DNA of 64,000 nt from Pseudoalteromonas luteoviolacea (lineage in GTDB: Bacteria; Pseudomonadota; Gammaproteobacteria; Enterobacterales; Alteromonadaceae): contig NZ_JWIC01000004.1 of assembly GCF_000814765.1 (NCBI RefSeq), positions 744,001 to 808,000 on the forward strand, written 5' to 3'. A model generated the notes under the pieces. The model was not told the origin of the DNA. It did no database searches and worked only from the letters and a program-made list of their open reading frames with translations. Of the stretch, positions 25,999 to 35,231 are shown piece by piece; position 1 is the first letter of the stretch; the number at the start of each line of letters is the position of its first letter. A program made the position numbers and the translations under genes.

Positions 25999-28378
25999 TT
26001 ATCTTACATCAACTACCTTGCTGGCTTTTTTATACTGGATTTTATAACCAGACCAGCTCGGTAGCTCCCACCTTTTGGGCGCATCTTTTCTATTACCCGT
26101 TTGATATTCTAATAAAATTCGTTTTGATAAAAAGTTATACGTCACTGACATGCTTAATTCGGGCAATGTGACTTTGATAGGGTGCTTTTCAATAAAAGGC
26201 GCTAATATCCAACTTTCTATGGCTTGAAAATATAAATCTTCTGGTTCAATTAGTTCTAAGTCTTCAAAATGGCTGACGCCTAGCTCGTGCAACTTACATT
26301 CTAAGTGTTCCTCTAGCGTAGGCACTCGTTCGTTTATTTTTTCGTATTGATAATATAAAGCGTGATATGAAAGCGACTCTTCGAGTATGTCATTAACACC
26401 GGGAAACAACTGCCCGCTTTGAATTAGCATACAACAGGCCAAAATCAACATATCACTTGGTGCAGGACTCACTTTTTTCGCCAGCGAAATGCCCGCATAA
26501 ATTAAGTTATATTCTATTTTTATCTGTCCATCTTCTACAAATGCATGAGTAACATGTTGTTCACCTATTCCTAATTCAACCAGCATTTTAATCGGCAATG
26601 GCGCGGCGAGTGTTGCCATGGTCATAGCTTGCTTGGTGCCCTTACCTGCTAAAGCGAAGGTATCCAGTACCAGCATTGCCTGAGAGCGTTCATCTACTCG
26701 AGAGGTATTTGAAGGAGATATTTCCATGTGACCGTTTCCAAAACCGCCTCTGCGGTTTTGTCGCTTTATAAATATCCACTCTGGGCGGGCCTCTGCGATG
26801 GCTTTGAGAAGAGCTTGGCGGTCGTAACTAGCAGCCTTATCAAGACTTGGCAGTGAAAATGCTTCTCTTAACTGTTCACTAATTTGCTTGGCTTCGGTTA
26901 GGGCTTCTGGTTCTGCTTGAACAATCCCGTCCAGCTTCCCTCTTATCAGCGCGATAGCAAGTTCTACATCGCATCGATTCGGCATTAATAAGTTTAGTTG
27001 CTCTAACTGTTCAAGGTGAGTCGGTAGTTGGTAAACGCGTGCTGGCACAGAGATCACAGCGATTAAATCAATCATGGCCTGTTTGAGCGCACCAGAGGGC
27101 ATTTTGCCAACTAAATAGCCAAGCTCAGCATCGACTGGGAGTGGGTATAGCAGTCGACCGAGGTCGGTAGCACGTTGGTCATCGGCAATGGCACCGATGC
27201 TATGGAGGGTTGAAATTGCGCGTTGCTTTGACGTCTCTGGTAGGGGGTCGATAAAGGGCAACGAGTCAACACCTTGTGCAGCGCACCCTGCTGCGAGTAC
27301 AAGCTCGGTGAGCGCTTCGCGTTGAATTTCTGGTGGAGTACGGTCTATTAAGGGGGCATATTGGCCATACAAGCGAATGCAGATACCAGCTTGGGTTCTG
27401 CCTGCGCGACCGAGTCGTTGTTTTGCTGAATCTTGGCCTATAGCATCTAATCCAAGTACGGTTTTGCCATTTCTCAAGTGTGTGCGGCGCTCTAATCCTG
27501 AATCAATGACACAGGTAACATTTGGAATTGTCAGAGATGTTTCTGCGACATTGGTGGCGAGTATGATGCGTTGCGTTGCTTGTTGCGATAGAGCAAGTTG
27601 CTGATGTTGCTTACTACAGCCACTGTATAGCGGGACAATAATGACTTCGAGAGATTTTAAGGCTGCGGCACAGGCGATAATTTCTCCTTTACCTGGCAAA
27701 AACACCAAAATATCGCCCTGCGTGTCTTCAAGCGCTTGTTGGCAGGCAGAGACTACGCGTTCTGTCAGTCGGTCTTTACTAGGCATTGCACGTTGATCTT
27801 TTGCGATAAAGTCTTGCTCTACCGGATACATATTGCCTTCGCTATGTAAAATGGGCGCTTCAAGATAGCGGCTCAAGCTCTGTGCATTAAGCGTTGCGGA
27901 GTGAGCACGATGTCAGCATGTTCATCAAGCTGTGCATTAAGCGTTGCGAGGTGAGCACTAACCGATGTTCAGCATGTTGTTTGAGCAGGGCGAGCAACAA
28001 ATCCATGTCCCAACGCCGTTCATGAAATTCATCCAGCACGATGTGTGAATAAGCGGCTAATTTGTCCTCAAAATACCACCTGAGCGCCACACCGGGTGTG
28101 ACAAATACGATATCCGTTTGCTCATTAAATACGGTTTCAAAACGGATAGCATACCCCACCTTGTCGCCTAGTTGTGAGTTGCATAAGCTAGCGACATATT
28201 CAGCAAGCGATGTACACGCAATTCGCCGTGGTTCGACAACCAATACTTTTCCCATAGAGGCTGCCCAGATAGGCAGTTGTGTTGATTTCCCGGAGCCTGT
28301 GGCTGCGGTCACGACAACATCTTGCTTTGTGATGGTGGCTAGAAATTCTGACTTGATGGATTCAATGGGCAAGGTCAT
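25999..28378 (-). pseudogene. hrpB: hrpB, ATP-dependent helicase, broken by a frameshifting duplication
   Basis: Two adjacent frames together span a full HrpB-like DExH helicase (about 793 codons; E. coli HrpB is 809). The first frame (28378 to 27887) holds Walker A (TAATGSGKSTQLP), the PRRIACTS motif and the DEFHER box. The second (27876 to 25999) holds the rest: LSRYLEAPILHSEGNMYP, ATNVAETSLTIP, QRLGRAGRTQAGIC and the HrpB C-terminal domain. The break lies just after motif II, inside the LVLTSATLNAQ motif III segment. That segment occurs twice as an imperfect tandem repeat, with a missing base in the first copy, which shifts the frame. An intact enzyme would need frameshifting or reinitiation, so loss of function is likely unless this is a sequence error. 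Confidence 0.85.
27872..27979. repeat. Imperfect tandem direct repeat inside hrpB
   Basis: Two units of roughly 50-55 bases share TGTGCATTAAGCGTTGCG (27881-27898 and 27931-27948) and flanking GTGAGCAC and CAGCATGTT words. They differ by several small insertions and deletions. In the coding sense each unit encodes a version of VLTSATLNAQ. Confidence 0.85.
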
Positions 28379-28482
28379 GGCTGTTTTTTATTCGGTACTT
28401 TTTTGTCGATTTTATCAAAAAACGATTGAAAAGGGACAAGAGTGAACACACTTAAATAAAAAAGCACAGTAATTGAGCAAGT

Positions 28483-29319
28483 ATGATAAATCTTATGTTG
28501 ATCGTGTTCTTAGTGGTGTTTGTGGTGGCCTATTGGTACCTCAACGACATCAGACGCTACTTTTGGCACAAAAAATACCAGCAGCAAACCCTGTCGCGAG
28601 CAGATAAAAAAATATTGCGCAAATACATGCCTATTTATCGCAACATGACAGATGCTGAACGCACGCGTTTAGAGCAGCACATCATTTGGTTTTTAGGTGA
28701 AAAGCGTGTGATTGGACGCGACGGTTTGCAAGTGACACGACCCATGTCGCTAATTATCGCTGCAGATGCCTGTTTATTGGTGTTAAATCAAACTTGGCCC
28801 CTATATCCAAATGTTAAAGAGGTATTGTTGTATCCCAGCCAGTACTATGCACCGCAAACCAATAAAGATAGTGCAGGGCTGGTAAGTTACCACACAGCTG
28901 TGAGGCAAGGCGAGTCTTGGCCGGGCGGCACCTTGGTGCTCAGTTGGCACGATGTTCTTGAGGGGAATCGCTTACCTGGGGATGGCCACAATTTGGTATT
29001 TCATGAGTTTGCTCATCAATTAGATCAGCAAGCTGGCAATACCAATGGCACGCCAGAATTACCAAAAGGGATCAGCTACCAGCATTGGGCCGATGTGCTA
29101 AGTCGTGCCTATCGTCAGCTAAAAACACAGTTAGCGTATCAAATGCCTCACGTAATCCATGAATACGGTGCGACCAATGAAGCAGAGTATTTTGCCGTAT
29201 TAACGGAGACCTTCATTGAAAAACCAGTTGAGCTAAAGCAAGAAAACCCTGAACTGTTTAACCTGTTAGTGAGTTATTTTAGGTTTGACCCCAGAGATTG
29301 GTTGGGTAGGGCGGTTTAA
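28483..29319 (+). CDS. mtfA: MtfA-like zinc metallopeptidase (M90 family)
   Basis: A 278-residue protein of the MtfA/YeeI family; E. coli MtfA (265) binds the glucose repressor Mlc and has peptidase activity. The catalytic zinc motif HExxH appears as VFHEFAHQLDQQAG (about residue 175). The C-terminal EYGATNEAEYFAVLTETF supplies the further Glu ligand region. Unlike E. coli MtfA, the N-terminus has a hydrophobic segment (LMLIVFLVVFVVAYWYL), so it may be membrane-anchored. The gene is divergent from the hrpB remnant. A decayed partial copy of its own 3' end follows directly. Confidence 0.88.
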   Translation: MINLMLIVFLVVFVVAYWYLNDIRRYFWHKKYQQQTLSRADKKILRKYMPIYRNMTDAERTRLEQHIIWFLGEKRVIGRDGLQVTRPMSLIIAADACLLVLNQTWPLYPNVKEVLLYPSQYYAPQTNKDSAGLVSYHTAVRQGESWPGGTLVLSWHDVLEGNRLPGDGHNLVFHEFAHQLDQQAGNTNGTPELPKGISYQHWADVLSRAYRQLKTQLAYQMPHVIHEYGATNEAEYFAVLTETFIEKPVELKQENPELFNLLVSYFRFDPRDWLGRAV

Positions 29320-29343
29320 AATTGGCACATAAAAAAGGTTGAA

Positions 29344-29537
29344 GCTAGCGTATCAAATGCGTCATCAGCTTTATCCATGAATACGGTGCGACTAATGAAG
29401 CAGAATATTTTGCTGTATTAACGGAGACCTTCATTGAAAAGCCAGTTGAACTGAAGCAAGAAAATCCTGAACTGTTTAACCTGTTAGTGAGTTATTTTAG
29501 GTTTGACCCCAGAGATTGGTTGGGTAGGACAGTTTGA
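29344..29537 (+). pseudogene. Remnant second copy of the mtfA 3' end
   Basis: This stretch repeats mtfA bases 29131-29319. From GAATAC onward the reading frame is intact to a TGA (29535-29537) and encodes the same 52 C-terminal residues with one change (Thr for Ala before the last Val). About eight codons differ, all but one silently. Near its left end a 4-base net insertion breaks the frame (an in-frame TGA). There is no start, so it is a non-functional fragment. Confidence 0.88.
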
Positions 29538-29576
29538 AAAAGTGACAACGTAAGACAGGACGAGTCAACAAAAACA

Positions 29577-29604
29577 AAAAAGCCGCTGAGTCAGCGGCTT
29601 TTAT
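29577..29604. terminator. Bidirectional terminator between mtfA and the DEAD-box helicase gene
   Basis: AAAAAGCCGCTGA pairs with TCAGCGGCTTTTAT. A-rich and T-rich flanks make it usable in both directions. It lies 17 bases past the helicase stop codon. Confidence 0.88.
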
Positions 29605-29620
29605 TAATAACGGTTACAAC

Positions 29621-31507
29621 TTATGAGAAGTTGATTTCGTTGCGCTCACCGCGCTCTTTACGTCTGTTGTCACGGTTGCCATCTCTGTTTCCGTCACGAC
29701 GTTTGTCACTGCGAGGATCTCGGAAGCTACGTTTGCCACCATCACGACCTTCAGAACGTCTGCCACCATCACGGCGCTCGCCACGCTCTTCAAAACGTCT
29801 ACCACCTTCACGACGATTACCGTTGCCACGCGCCTGATCAGCAGGGTGTGTGCTCTTAGTCATCTTCATTGGGCGTTGACAAATGTGAACACCTTGGAAG
29901 TGTGTTAGCGTTTCAGCAGGCATATCCTGTGGAAGCTGAACGGTGCTGTGCTCATCAAATAAACGGATTTCACCGATAAATTTGCTTGAGATATCTGCTT
30001 CGTTAGCGATTGCGCCCACAATGTTCTTAACTTGAACACCGTGCTCACGACCCACTTCAATGCGGTAAGTATCCATAGGTGCCGAGCTATTGCGACGGCC
30101 TTTTCTATCACCACGGTCGCCACGTTCACCGCGTCTGTCGTCACGGCGGTCACGGTTACCATCACGGTCACGACGCTCGCGTTGCTGAACTTTAATTTCT
30201 TCAACTTTAAGCGGAGACTGTTGCTGTGCTAGGCAAAGTAGTGCAGCTGCAAGTTGTTCTTGGCTTAGCTCTAGTTTCTCACCTAGGCCTTGAGCAACTT
30301 CACTGAAGAACTCAATGTCTTTGTGATCAAGTGACATGCTAAGCTTGTTTTGAAGTGCTTCAATACGCTTTTGCTCAACGATTTTTGCACTTGGAAGCTC
30401 TACTTGCTCGATGTCTGAGCGAGTATGACGCATGATGTTACGTAGTAAGTAACGCTCGTTACCTTTTACGAACAAGATAGCCTTACCTTTACGACCCGCA
30501 CGACCAGTACGACCAATACGGTGTACGTATGCTTCGCTGTCTTGTGGGATATCGTAGTTGATAACTAGGCTTAAGCGGTCAACATCTAGACCACGTGCCG
30601 CAACGTCTGTTGCGATAACGATATCTAGTAAACCACTTTTCAGTCTTTCAACTGTGCGCTCACGTGCCTGTTGGTTCATGTCACCATTGAGTGGTGCAGC
30701 GGAGAAACCTTCACGCTCAAGCAGCTCAGCAAGCTGAACAGTATCGTTACGAGTACGTACAAACACGATAGAAGCATCATAATCTTCCGCTTCTAAGAAG
30801 CGTACGATTGCTTTGTTTTTATGTGTCGTTGCACGCCAGTACACCTGCTCAATTGTGTCAACAGTTGAGTTACGTGGTGTGATTTTTACTTGCTCTGCGT
30901 TATCTAAGTACTTAGAACAAATAGATTGGATCTGCTTTGGCATAGTTGCAGAGAAAAGGCATGTTTGCTTTTCTTCTGGTGTTTTTTCCATGATGCTTTC
31001 AACATCATCGATAAAGCCCATGCGTAGCATTTCATCAGCTTCATCTAATACCAATGCATTTAGGTTTGATAGATCAATGGTCTTACGGTTGATATGGTCG
31101 ATTAAACGCCCCGGAGTTGCCACGATGATCTGTGCGCCACGGCGAAGTGCACTTAACTGCACGCCATAGCTTTGTCCACCATATAGCGCAAGTACTTCTA
31201 CGCCTCTGGTGTACTTAGCATACTGCTCGAATGCCTCAGCAACTTGCAATGCAAGCTCACGAGTCGGAGTCAGTACTAAAATTTGTGGTTGCTTAACGGA
31301 TGCGTCAACATTGTTTAATAGCGGCAGTGCGAAAGCCGCCGTCTTGCCCGTACCCGTTTGCGCTAGTCCCAGCACGTCCTTTCTTTCTAGCAATAACGGT
31401 ATACATTGAGCCTGGATCTCAGAAGGTGATTGATACCCTAGCTCTTCGACTGCTTTTAGGATTGCAGGAGAAAGGTCTAAAGATTCAAACGTTACTGGTT
31501 CTGACAT
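29621..31507 (-). CDS. deaD: DEAD-box ATP-dependent RNA helicase (DeaD/CsdA)
   Basis: A 628-residue RNA helicase, close to E. coli DeaD (629), acting in ribosome assembly and mRNA unfolding at low temperature. The motifs are in order: Q motif (PSEIQAQCIPLLL), Walker A (AQTGTGKTAAF), PTRELALQ, VLDEADEML, SATMP and HRIGRTGRAGRKG. A DbpA-type RNA-binding domain follows (about residues 480-560, YRIEVGREHGVQVKNIVGAI), and the tail is rich in Arg, Gly and Asp (DRRDDRRGERGDRGD and later repeats). A 128-base gap separates it from grxA upstream. Confidence 0.94.
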   Translation of the reverse strand: MSEPVTFESLDLSPAILKAVEELGYQSPSEIQAQCIPLLLERKDVLGLAQTGTGKTAAFALPLLNNVDASVKQPQILVLTPTRELALQVAEAFEQYAKYTRGVEVLALYGGQSYGVQLSALRRGAQIIVATPGRLIDHINRKTIDLSNLNALVLDEADEMLRMGFIDDVESIMEKTPEEKQTCLFSATMPKQIQSICSKYLDNAEQVKITPRNSTVDTIEQVYWRATTHKNKAIVRFLEAEDYDASIVFVRTRNDTVQLAELLEREGFSAAPLNGDMNQQARERTVERLKSGLLDIVIATDVAARGLDVDRLSLVINYDIPQDSEAYVHRIGRTGRAGRKGKAILFVKGNERYLLRNIMRHTRSDIEQVELPSAKIVEQKRIEALQNKLSMSLDHKDIEFFSEVAQGLGEKLELSQEQLAAALLCLAQQQSPLKVEEIKVQQRERRDRDGNRDRRDDRRGERGDRGDRKGRRNSSAPMDTYRIEVGREHGVQVKNIVGAIANEADISSKFIGEIRLFDEHSTVQLPQDMPAETLTHFQGVHICQRPMKMTKSTHPADQARGNGNRREGGRRFEERGERRDGGRRSEGRDGGKRSFRDPRSDKRRDGNRDGNRDNRRKERGERNEINFS

Positions 31508-31635
31508 TAATGCGCCTCAACAATTTAAAAGAGGCGGCATTGTACAGTAAAGAAAAGATAATTGCTTGTATAAATTGGCACTAAATTTGTAGGTGTTTGA
31601 AATTGGTTAAAAAATAAACTGTATTTTTTTTAGGG

Positions 31636-31899
31636 TTATTGATATAACCCTAAATTTGCCTTGGCATAGGCTTCAAAATCATCAAATCCACCAATGTGAT
31701 CTTGGTCTACAAATATTTGTGGCACCGTGTTACATGGCTTGCCAGCAGACTTTTCTAGGTCAGCTTTACTGATCCCTTCTTTGTTTATATCGATGTAGCG
31801 AAAATTGAAATCGTCACGCTCGTCTTTTAAACGTGTCGCCAATTCTTTCGCACGTACACAATAAGGACAACCCTCACGGCCAAAAATAACAGTAAACAT
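31636..31899 (-). CDS. grxA: Glutaredoxin 1
   Basis: An 87-residue glutaredoxin that reduces disulfides using glutathione, for example in ribonucleotide reductase. The N-terminus MFTVIFGREGCPYCVRAKEL carries the CPYC active site. The cis-Pro/GSH-binding segment NTVPQIFVDQ and the GGFDDF motif follow. It aligns along its whole length with E. coli GrxA (85). One extra cysteine lies at GKPCNTVP. It is a single-domain cytoplasmic protein. Confidence 0.94.
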   Translation of the reverse strand: MFTVIFGREGCPYCVRAKELATRLKDERDDFNFRYIDINKEGISKADLEKSAGKPCNTVPQIFVDQDHIGGFDDFEAYAKANLGLYQ

Positions 31900-32026
31900 A
31901 ATAATAACTCTCTCAGTGATTTCAATGACACTCAGTATAGTTGAGTGTGCTGGAATTAAAATTGATTAAAAGCTATTACACCAATCTGTTTTTTCGATTT
32001 GAAAAATGAACAGGCTGAACTGTGTG

Positions 32027-32305
32027 TTACGAACGGTACACTGTTTTAATTAAGTGAAAGCCAAACTTGGTTTTAACGGGGCCATGAACCTCGTAAAGCG
32101 GCTTTTTGAAAACTACGTCGTCGAAGGCTTTAACCATATCGCCCTTGTTAAATTCACCAAGGTCGCCGCCACGTTTTTTTGAAGGGCATGTTGAATGCTG
32201 TTTTGCTAGCTTATTAAAATCTCCCCCCTTTGCAAGTTTGGCTTTGATGGCTAAGCATTCTTTTTCTGTTTTGACTAAGATGTGATACGCGCAAGCTTTA
32301 GGCAT
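32027..32305 (-). CDS. ppiC: Parvulin-type peptidyl-prolyl isomerase
   Basis: A 92-residue cytoplasmic cis-trans prolyl isomerase, the size of E. coli PpiC (Par10, 93). Motifs are CAYHILVKTEKE (first catalytic His), FNKLAKQHSTCPS, the glycine turn GGDLGEF and the C-terminal GPVKTKFGFHLIKT with the second active-site His. There is no signal peptide. It is flanked by the TonB-receptor gene upstream (140 bases away) and grxA downstream. Confidence 0.93.
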   Translation of the reverse strand: MPKACAYHILVKTEKECLAIKAKLAKGGDFNKLAKQHSTCPSKKRGGDLGEFNKGDMVKAFDDVVFKKPLYEVHGPVKTKFGFHLIKTVYRS

Positions 32306-32407
32306 GATAATACTCCGACATGTTTAACGAGCGGATCATGCAAGGCGATAGCGAAAAACGCAAGAGGCAATTGCTTGCTCGCCACGCCTTTATCAGGAAA
32401 GCGCAAG

Positions 32408-32438
32408 CCGCCATCTGGTTTTGCAGTGCAGATGACGG
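32408..32438. terminator. Stem-loop after the fourth TonB-dependent receptor
   Basis: CCGCCATCTG and CAGATGACGG form a 10-bp stem (one G-T pair), just past the receptor stop codon (32446). The T-tract is poor, so termination is uncertain. Confidence 0.45.
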
Positions 32439-32445
32439 CGTTATA

Positions 32446-34521
32446 TTAAAAGGTCACACTAAAACCAATTGAAGGGCGCATTTCAAAGTCGTCATTTTCT
32501 TCTTTTATATGTAGGTCATTTACCGATGTGATCTTGTCGTAATCTAAATCAATGTAGGCGACGTTGTCCTGACCATAGGCATTCATGAGTTCAAGTATTA
32601 ATTTGCCCTCTAGACCAAATACGGTGGTTTTTCTTTCAAATCGCACATCCAGTCTGTGGTAAGTCTTAAAGCGCTCAGAGAACGGGTCGCCATAAACAGG
32701 CAAAAAGCGCCCAGCGTGATCAGGGTTCTCTCTTACACCGACAATAGGGGTATAAGCTTGCCCACTGCGTGCGGTAAAGTTAAATCCACCTTGCCAGAGT
32801 TCATTAATGTCGTAGTTTAAGACCGCATTAAATACGAGCGGTGTATCTGCATAATAATCTCGCGTGACATTTCGGCTCAAGTCAGTCCGTTCACTTTTGG
32901 CGTAGCTCAGTGCTACCCAGCCATACCAGTTATCGGTTTTGTTCTTATTCACCAACAGGTCAACACCGTATGCACGTCCTTCTACTTGGTTGCTGTATAA
33001 AAGATGTGCATTACTACCCGCATCGATTGCCAGAGGTAAATCTTCCATGGTTTTATAGTAGCCTTCGATCGACCAAGACCACTCGTTTTCAAGCACTTGT
33101 TTAAATCCTAGGGTGCTGTGTGTTGCAACTTGTGATTTGAGCGCTGGGTTACCTATCTCAGGAAGAATGTACTCAACATCTTGCATGCGGCTGTAACGAC
33201 CGACTTTCGCGCTTATCACGCTATTAGGTGTCACATAGTAATTTACGGCGACACGGGGCGAAGTGAATGTTTCGTCGGTGTAGCGGTTATGCTGGCTTTG
33301 TACACCCACTTCGGTTTGCCAGTCTGCATGCGGTTGCCAGATATGTGTGATTCCAACAAAGCCTGAATCCAGATCTATGGTACGTTTACCCGAAATACGA
33401 TCACCTTTTTTCAAGTCACAGTCTGGATCAATCTCAGTACACAAATATTGAAATGTGTCATATTCATAAGACGTTTCATTATCAAAGTAGGCTGCGTCAA
33501 ATACAAATCGATGCTGTGGGTTAACGGTATAGTTTAAGCGTGCTTTATAGGTCAGTTGCTTTTCACCTTCTTGTTCAAAAAAGCCCGCCAGATTGTTGGG
33601 TTGTTTGCCAAATTCGAGTCGTCCAGAATGATCTAGTGCACCAATGCCGACTCTTAAGTGAAACTTTTTGTTGTAGTGATCCCACAGAATACTCTGGCTA
33701 TTAAAGTCTCTGATAAATCGTGCGTCACCTTGAAACTCAGGCGTTTTTTGTGCAATTTCAGCACGCTCACTAAACCCTGCAGCGGCAGAGTCTTCAGCAC
33801 CGGTAAAATTAAAGGTGAGGGTATTATTGTTATTGAGATCCCACAAGAATTTACCTTGGTAGTCATGGTCATCAGGGGCATCGTTAATGGTTACACCCGA
33901 CGGCTCGCCATCGTCGTCATCAAGCTCTTCTCCTTCACTGAAAAACAGGGGGAGTGTGCTTTTTCTGCCGGAGACATAAAACGCCGTATTTTCAGTTGCC
34001 TGACCTTCCACAAAAAAACCAGCATTAAACATCGAGAAGTCTAAAGTGGTGGTGATAGGTTGGTACTTTGGATTTCTTAATGTGACATCAAATACCGCAC
34101 CGGTGGCATTACTGTATCCTGCGCCGTAGCCTGCTGAGTACAACTGAAAATCTTGAATAATATGACGATTAAAAATGGAGCTGCCAAAGTCATGGAAAAT
34201 ATACCCTGCTGGCATGAAGTCGACTTCAAACATATTGTCGCTAGGTGATGAGCCTCTCACCGCGGGTTCGCTCATTGAACCGCCAGCAGCGACCACACCG
34301 GGTAGTGCAAAAACAGCACGTAGTGGGTCGCCCAGTGCGCCTGGCATTTCTATGAGTTTTTCGGTATCTTCCGTAATTTCTGAAGTAATAGAGCTGCGTT
34401 TGTAAATGACTTCTATATGCTCAATGTCATCTTTTTTGGTTTGAGCATGTGCAGACATCGCCATACACAACATGATTGGAGATAAAATAAAGCGTTTGGT
34501 CGCAGTAAGTGCAAACATCAT
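32446..34521 (-). CDS. TonB-dependent outer-membrane receptor 4
   Basis: A 691-residue receptor, smaller than and clearly different from the three tandem ones. The signal peptide is MMFALTATKRFILSPIMLCM to SAHAQ; AAGGGA lies four bases before the first of two adjacent ATGs. The segment IEHIEVIYKRS follows. The plug domain (LIEMPGALGDPLRAVFALPGV, PAVRGSSPSDNMF, GAVFDVTLRNP) is of the type with a MPGA-L-RAV sequence rather than the classical siderophore plug. The barrel ends in GFSVTF. A Cys-containing loop (YLCTEIDPDCDLKKGD) is present. It appears to be transcribed alone. The ligand is unknown. Confidence 0.88.
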   Translation of the reverse strand: MMFALTATKRFILSPIMLCMAMSAHAQTKKDDIEHIEVIYKRSSITSEITEDTEKLIEMPGALGDPLRAVFALPGVVAAGGSMSEPAVRGSSPSDNMFEVDFMPAGYIFHDFGSSIFNRHIIQDFQLYSAGYGAGYSNATGAVFDVTLRNPKYQPITTTLDFSMFNAGFFVEGQATENTAFYVSGRKSTLPLFFSEGEELDDDDGEPSGVTINDAPDDHDYQGKFLWDLNNNNTLTFNFTGAEDSAAAGFSERAEIAQKTPEFQGDARFIRDFNSQSILWDHYNKKFHLRVGIGALDHSGRLEFGKQPNNLAGFFEQEGEKQLTYKARLNYTVNPQHRFVFDAAYFDNETSYEYDTFQYLCTEIDPDCDLKKGDRISGKRTIDLDSGFVGITHIWQPHADWQTEVGVQSQHNRYTDETFTSPRVAVNYYVTPNSVISAKVGRYSRMQDVEYILPEIGNPALKSQVATHSTLGFKQVLENEWSWSIEGYYKTMEDLPLAIDAGSNAHLLYSNQVEGRAYGVDLLVNKNKTDNWYGWVALSYAKSERTDLSRNVTRDYYADTPLVFNAVLNYDINELWQGGFNFTARSGQAYTPIVGVRENPDHAGRFLPVYGDPFSERFKTYHRLDVRFERKTTVFGLEGKLILELMNAYGQDNVAYIDLDYDKITSVNDLHIKEENDDFEMRPSIGFSVTF

Positions 34522-34599
34522 CGAGTCCCTTTGGCAGTGATTAACTTCGAATTTGCTGACAGTGTACGGACTAAAAGCGTTGATTTATTGCGGATTTGG

Positions 34600-34634
34600 G
34601 TAAGAAAGTGTATCTCAGCTATACACTTTCTTAC
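34600..34634. repeat. Long perfect inverted repeat over the end of the TlpA-like gene
   Basis: GTAAGAAAGTGTAT and ATACACTTTCTTAC form a 14-bp perfect stem with a 7-base loop. The right arm contains the stop codon of the thioredoxin-like gene. No T-run follows on the minus strand, so it may stabilise the 3' end of the transcript. Confidence 0.6.
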
Positions 34635-35116
34635 AGGCGAAGTCGGATCCCAAGTTCGCTCGAGTAACCGATAGAACGTTCAATGACTTTAAGTTTAGGA
34701 TCCATGACATAATAGGTTGGGTAGGCTTTTACTTTGTAATCTTGCGCCGTTTTTTGATTGCCCAATAATACTGGCATAGATAAGTTTAAGTCTTTACTAA
34801 AAGCTTTCACTTCCTCAGTACTTTGAAAGTCTAAGGCGATGGCCACCGCATTTACTTTTCCTTGGCGGTGGAGTTTATCGATATTAGGCATACTGTAGCG
34901 ACAAATGTTACACCAAGGTGCGAAGAAATAAATGACGGAACGTTCTCCTTGAAGCTGACTAATATCATATCTTTGAGATGTATTCTCTAATAAAGGTAAT
35001 GAGAAGTAGGGGGCGGACTGCTTGCCATCATCTTCCAACATACCAAGCTCTTGATACGTTAAAACCGCAGCAAAAATGACAATAAAAACGATGATATTAA
35101 AGAGAGATTTAATCAT
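34631..35116 (-). CDS. Membrane-anchored thioredoxin-like protein (TlpA/ResA type)
   Basis: A 161-residue protein with an N-terminal membrane anchor (LFNIIVFIVIFAAVLTY) and a periplasmic thioredoxin fold. The active site is FFAPWCNICRYSMP (CNIC, near residue 70), preceded by FSLPLLENTSQRYDIS as in the TlpA/AhpC-TSA group. The cis-proline segment reads VKAYPTYYVMDP. It probably reduces periplasmic disulfides, but the partner is unknown. It lies 115 bases downstream of the olsF-like gene on the same strand. Confidence 0.85.
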   Translation of the reverse strand: MIKSLFNIIVFIVIFAAVLTYQELGMLEDDGKQSAPYFSLPLLENTSQRYDISQLQGERSVIYFFAPWCNICRYSMPNIDKLHRQGKVNAVAIALDFQSTEEVKAFSKDLNLSMPVLLGNQKTAQDYKVKAYPTYYVMDPKLKVIERSIGYSSELGIRLRL

Positions 35117-35231
35117 TACTGGCGCTTAATCTGCGTTGATATATATGAAGACCGAGCGCCAGTATAAAAAATTGCAACAGGGTTGCAAGGAGTTTGTTGT
35201 CAACTCTTTGCCCTTAACAGGCATAAAATGT

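Noticed and set aside
29631..29837. Plus-strand Ser/Arg/Leu-rich ORF opposite the helicase tail
   Set aside because: It is the antisense shadow of the Arg/Gly/Asp-rich C-terminus of the DEAD-box helicase; the repetitive composition is explained by the real gene.
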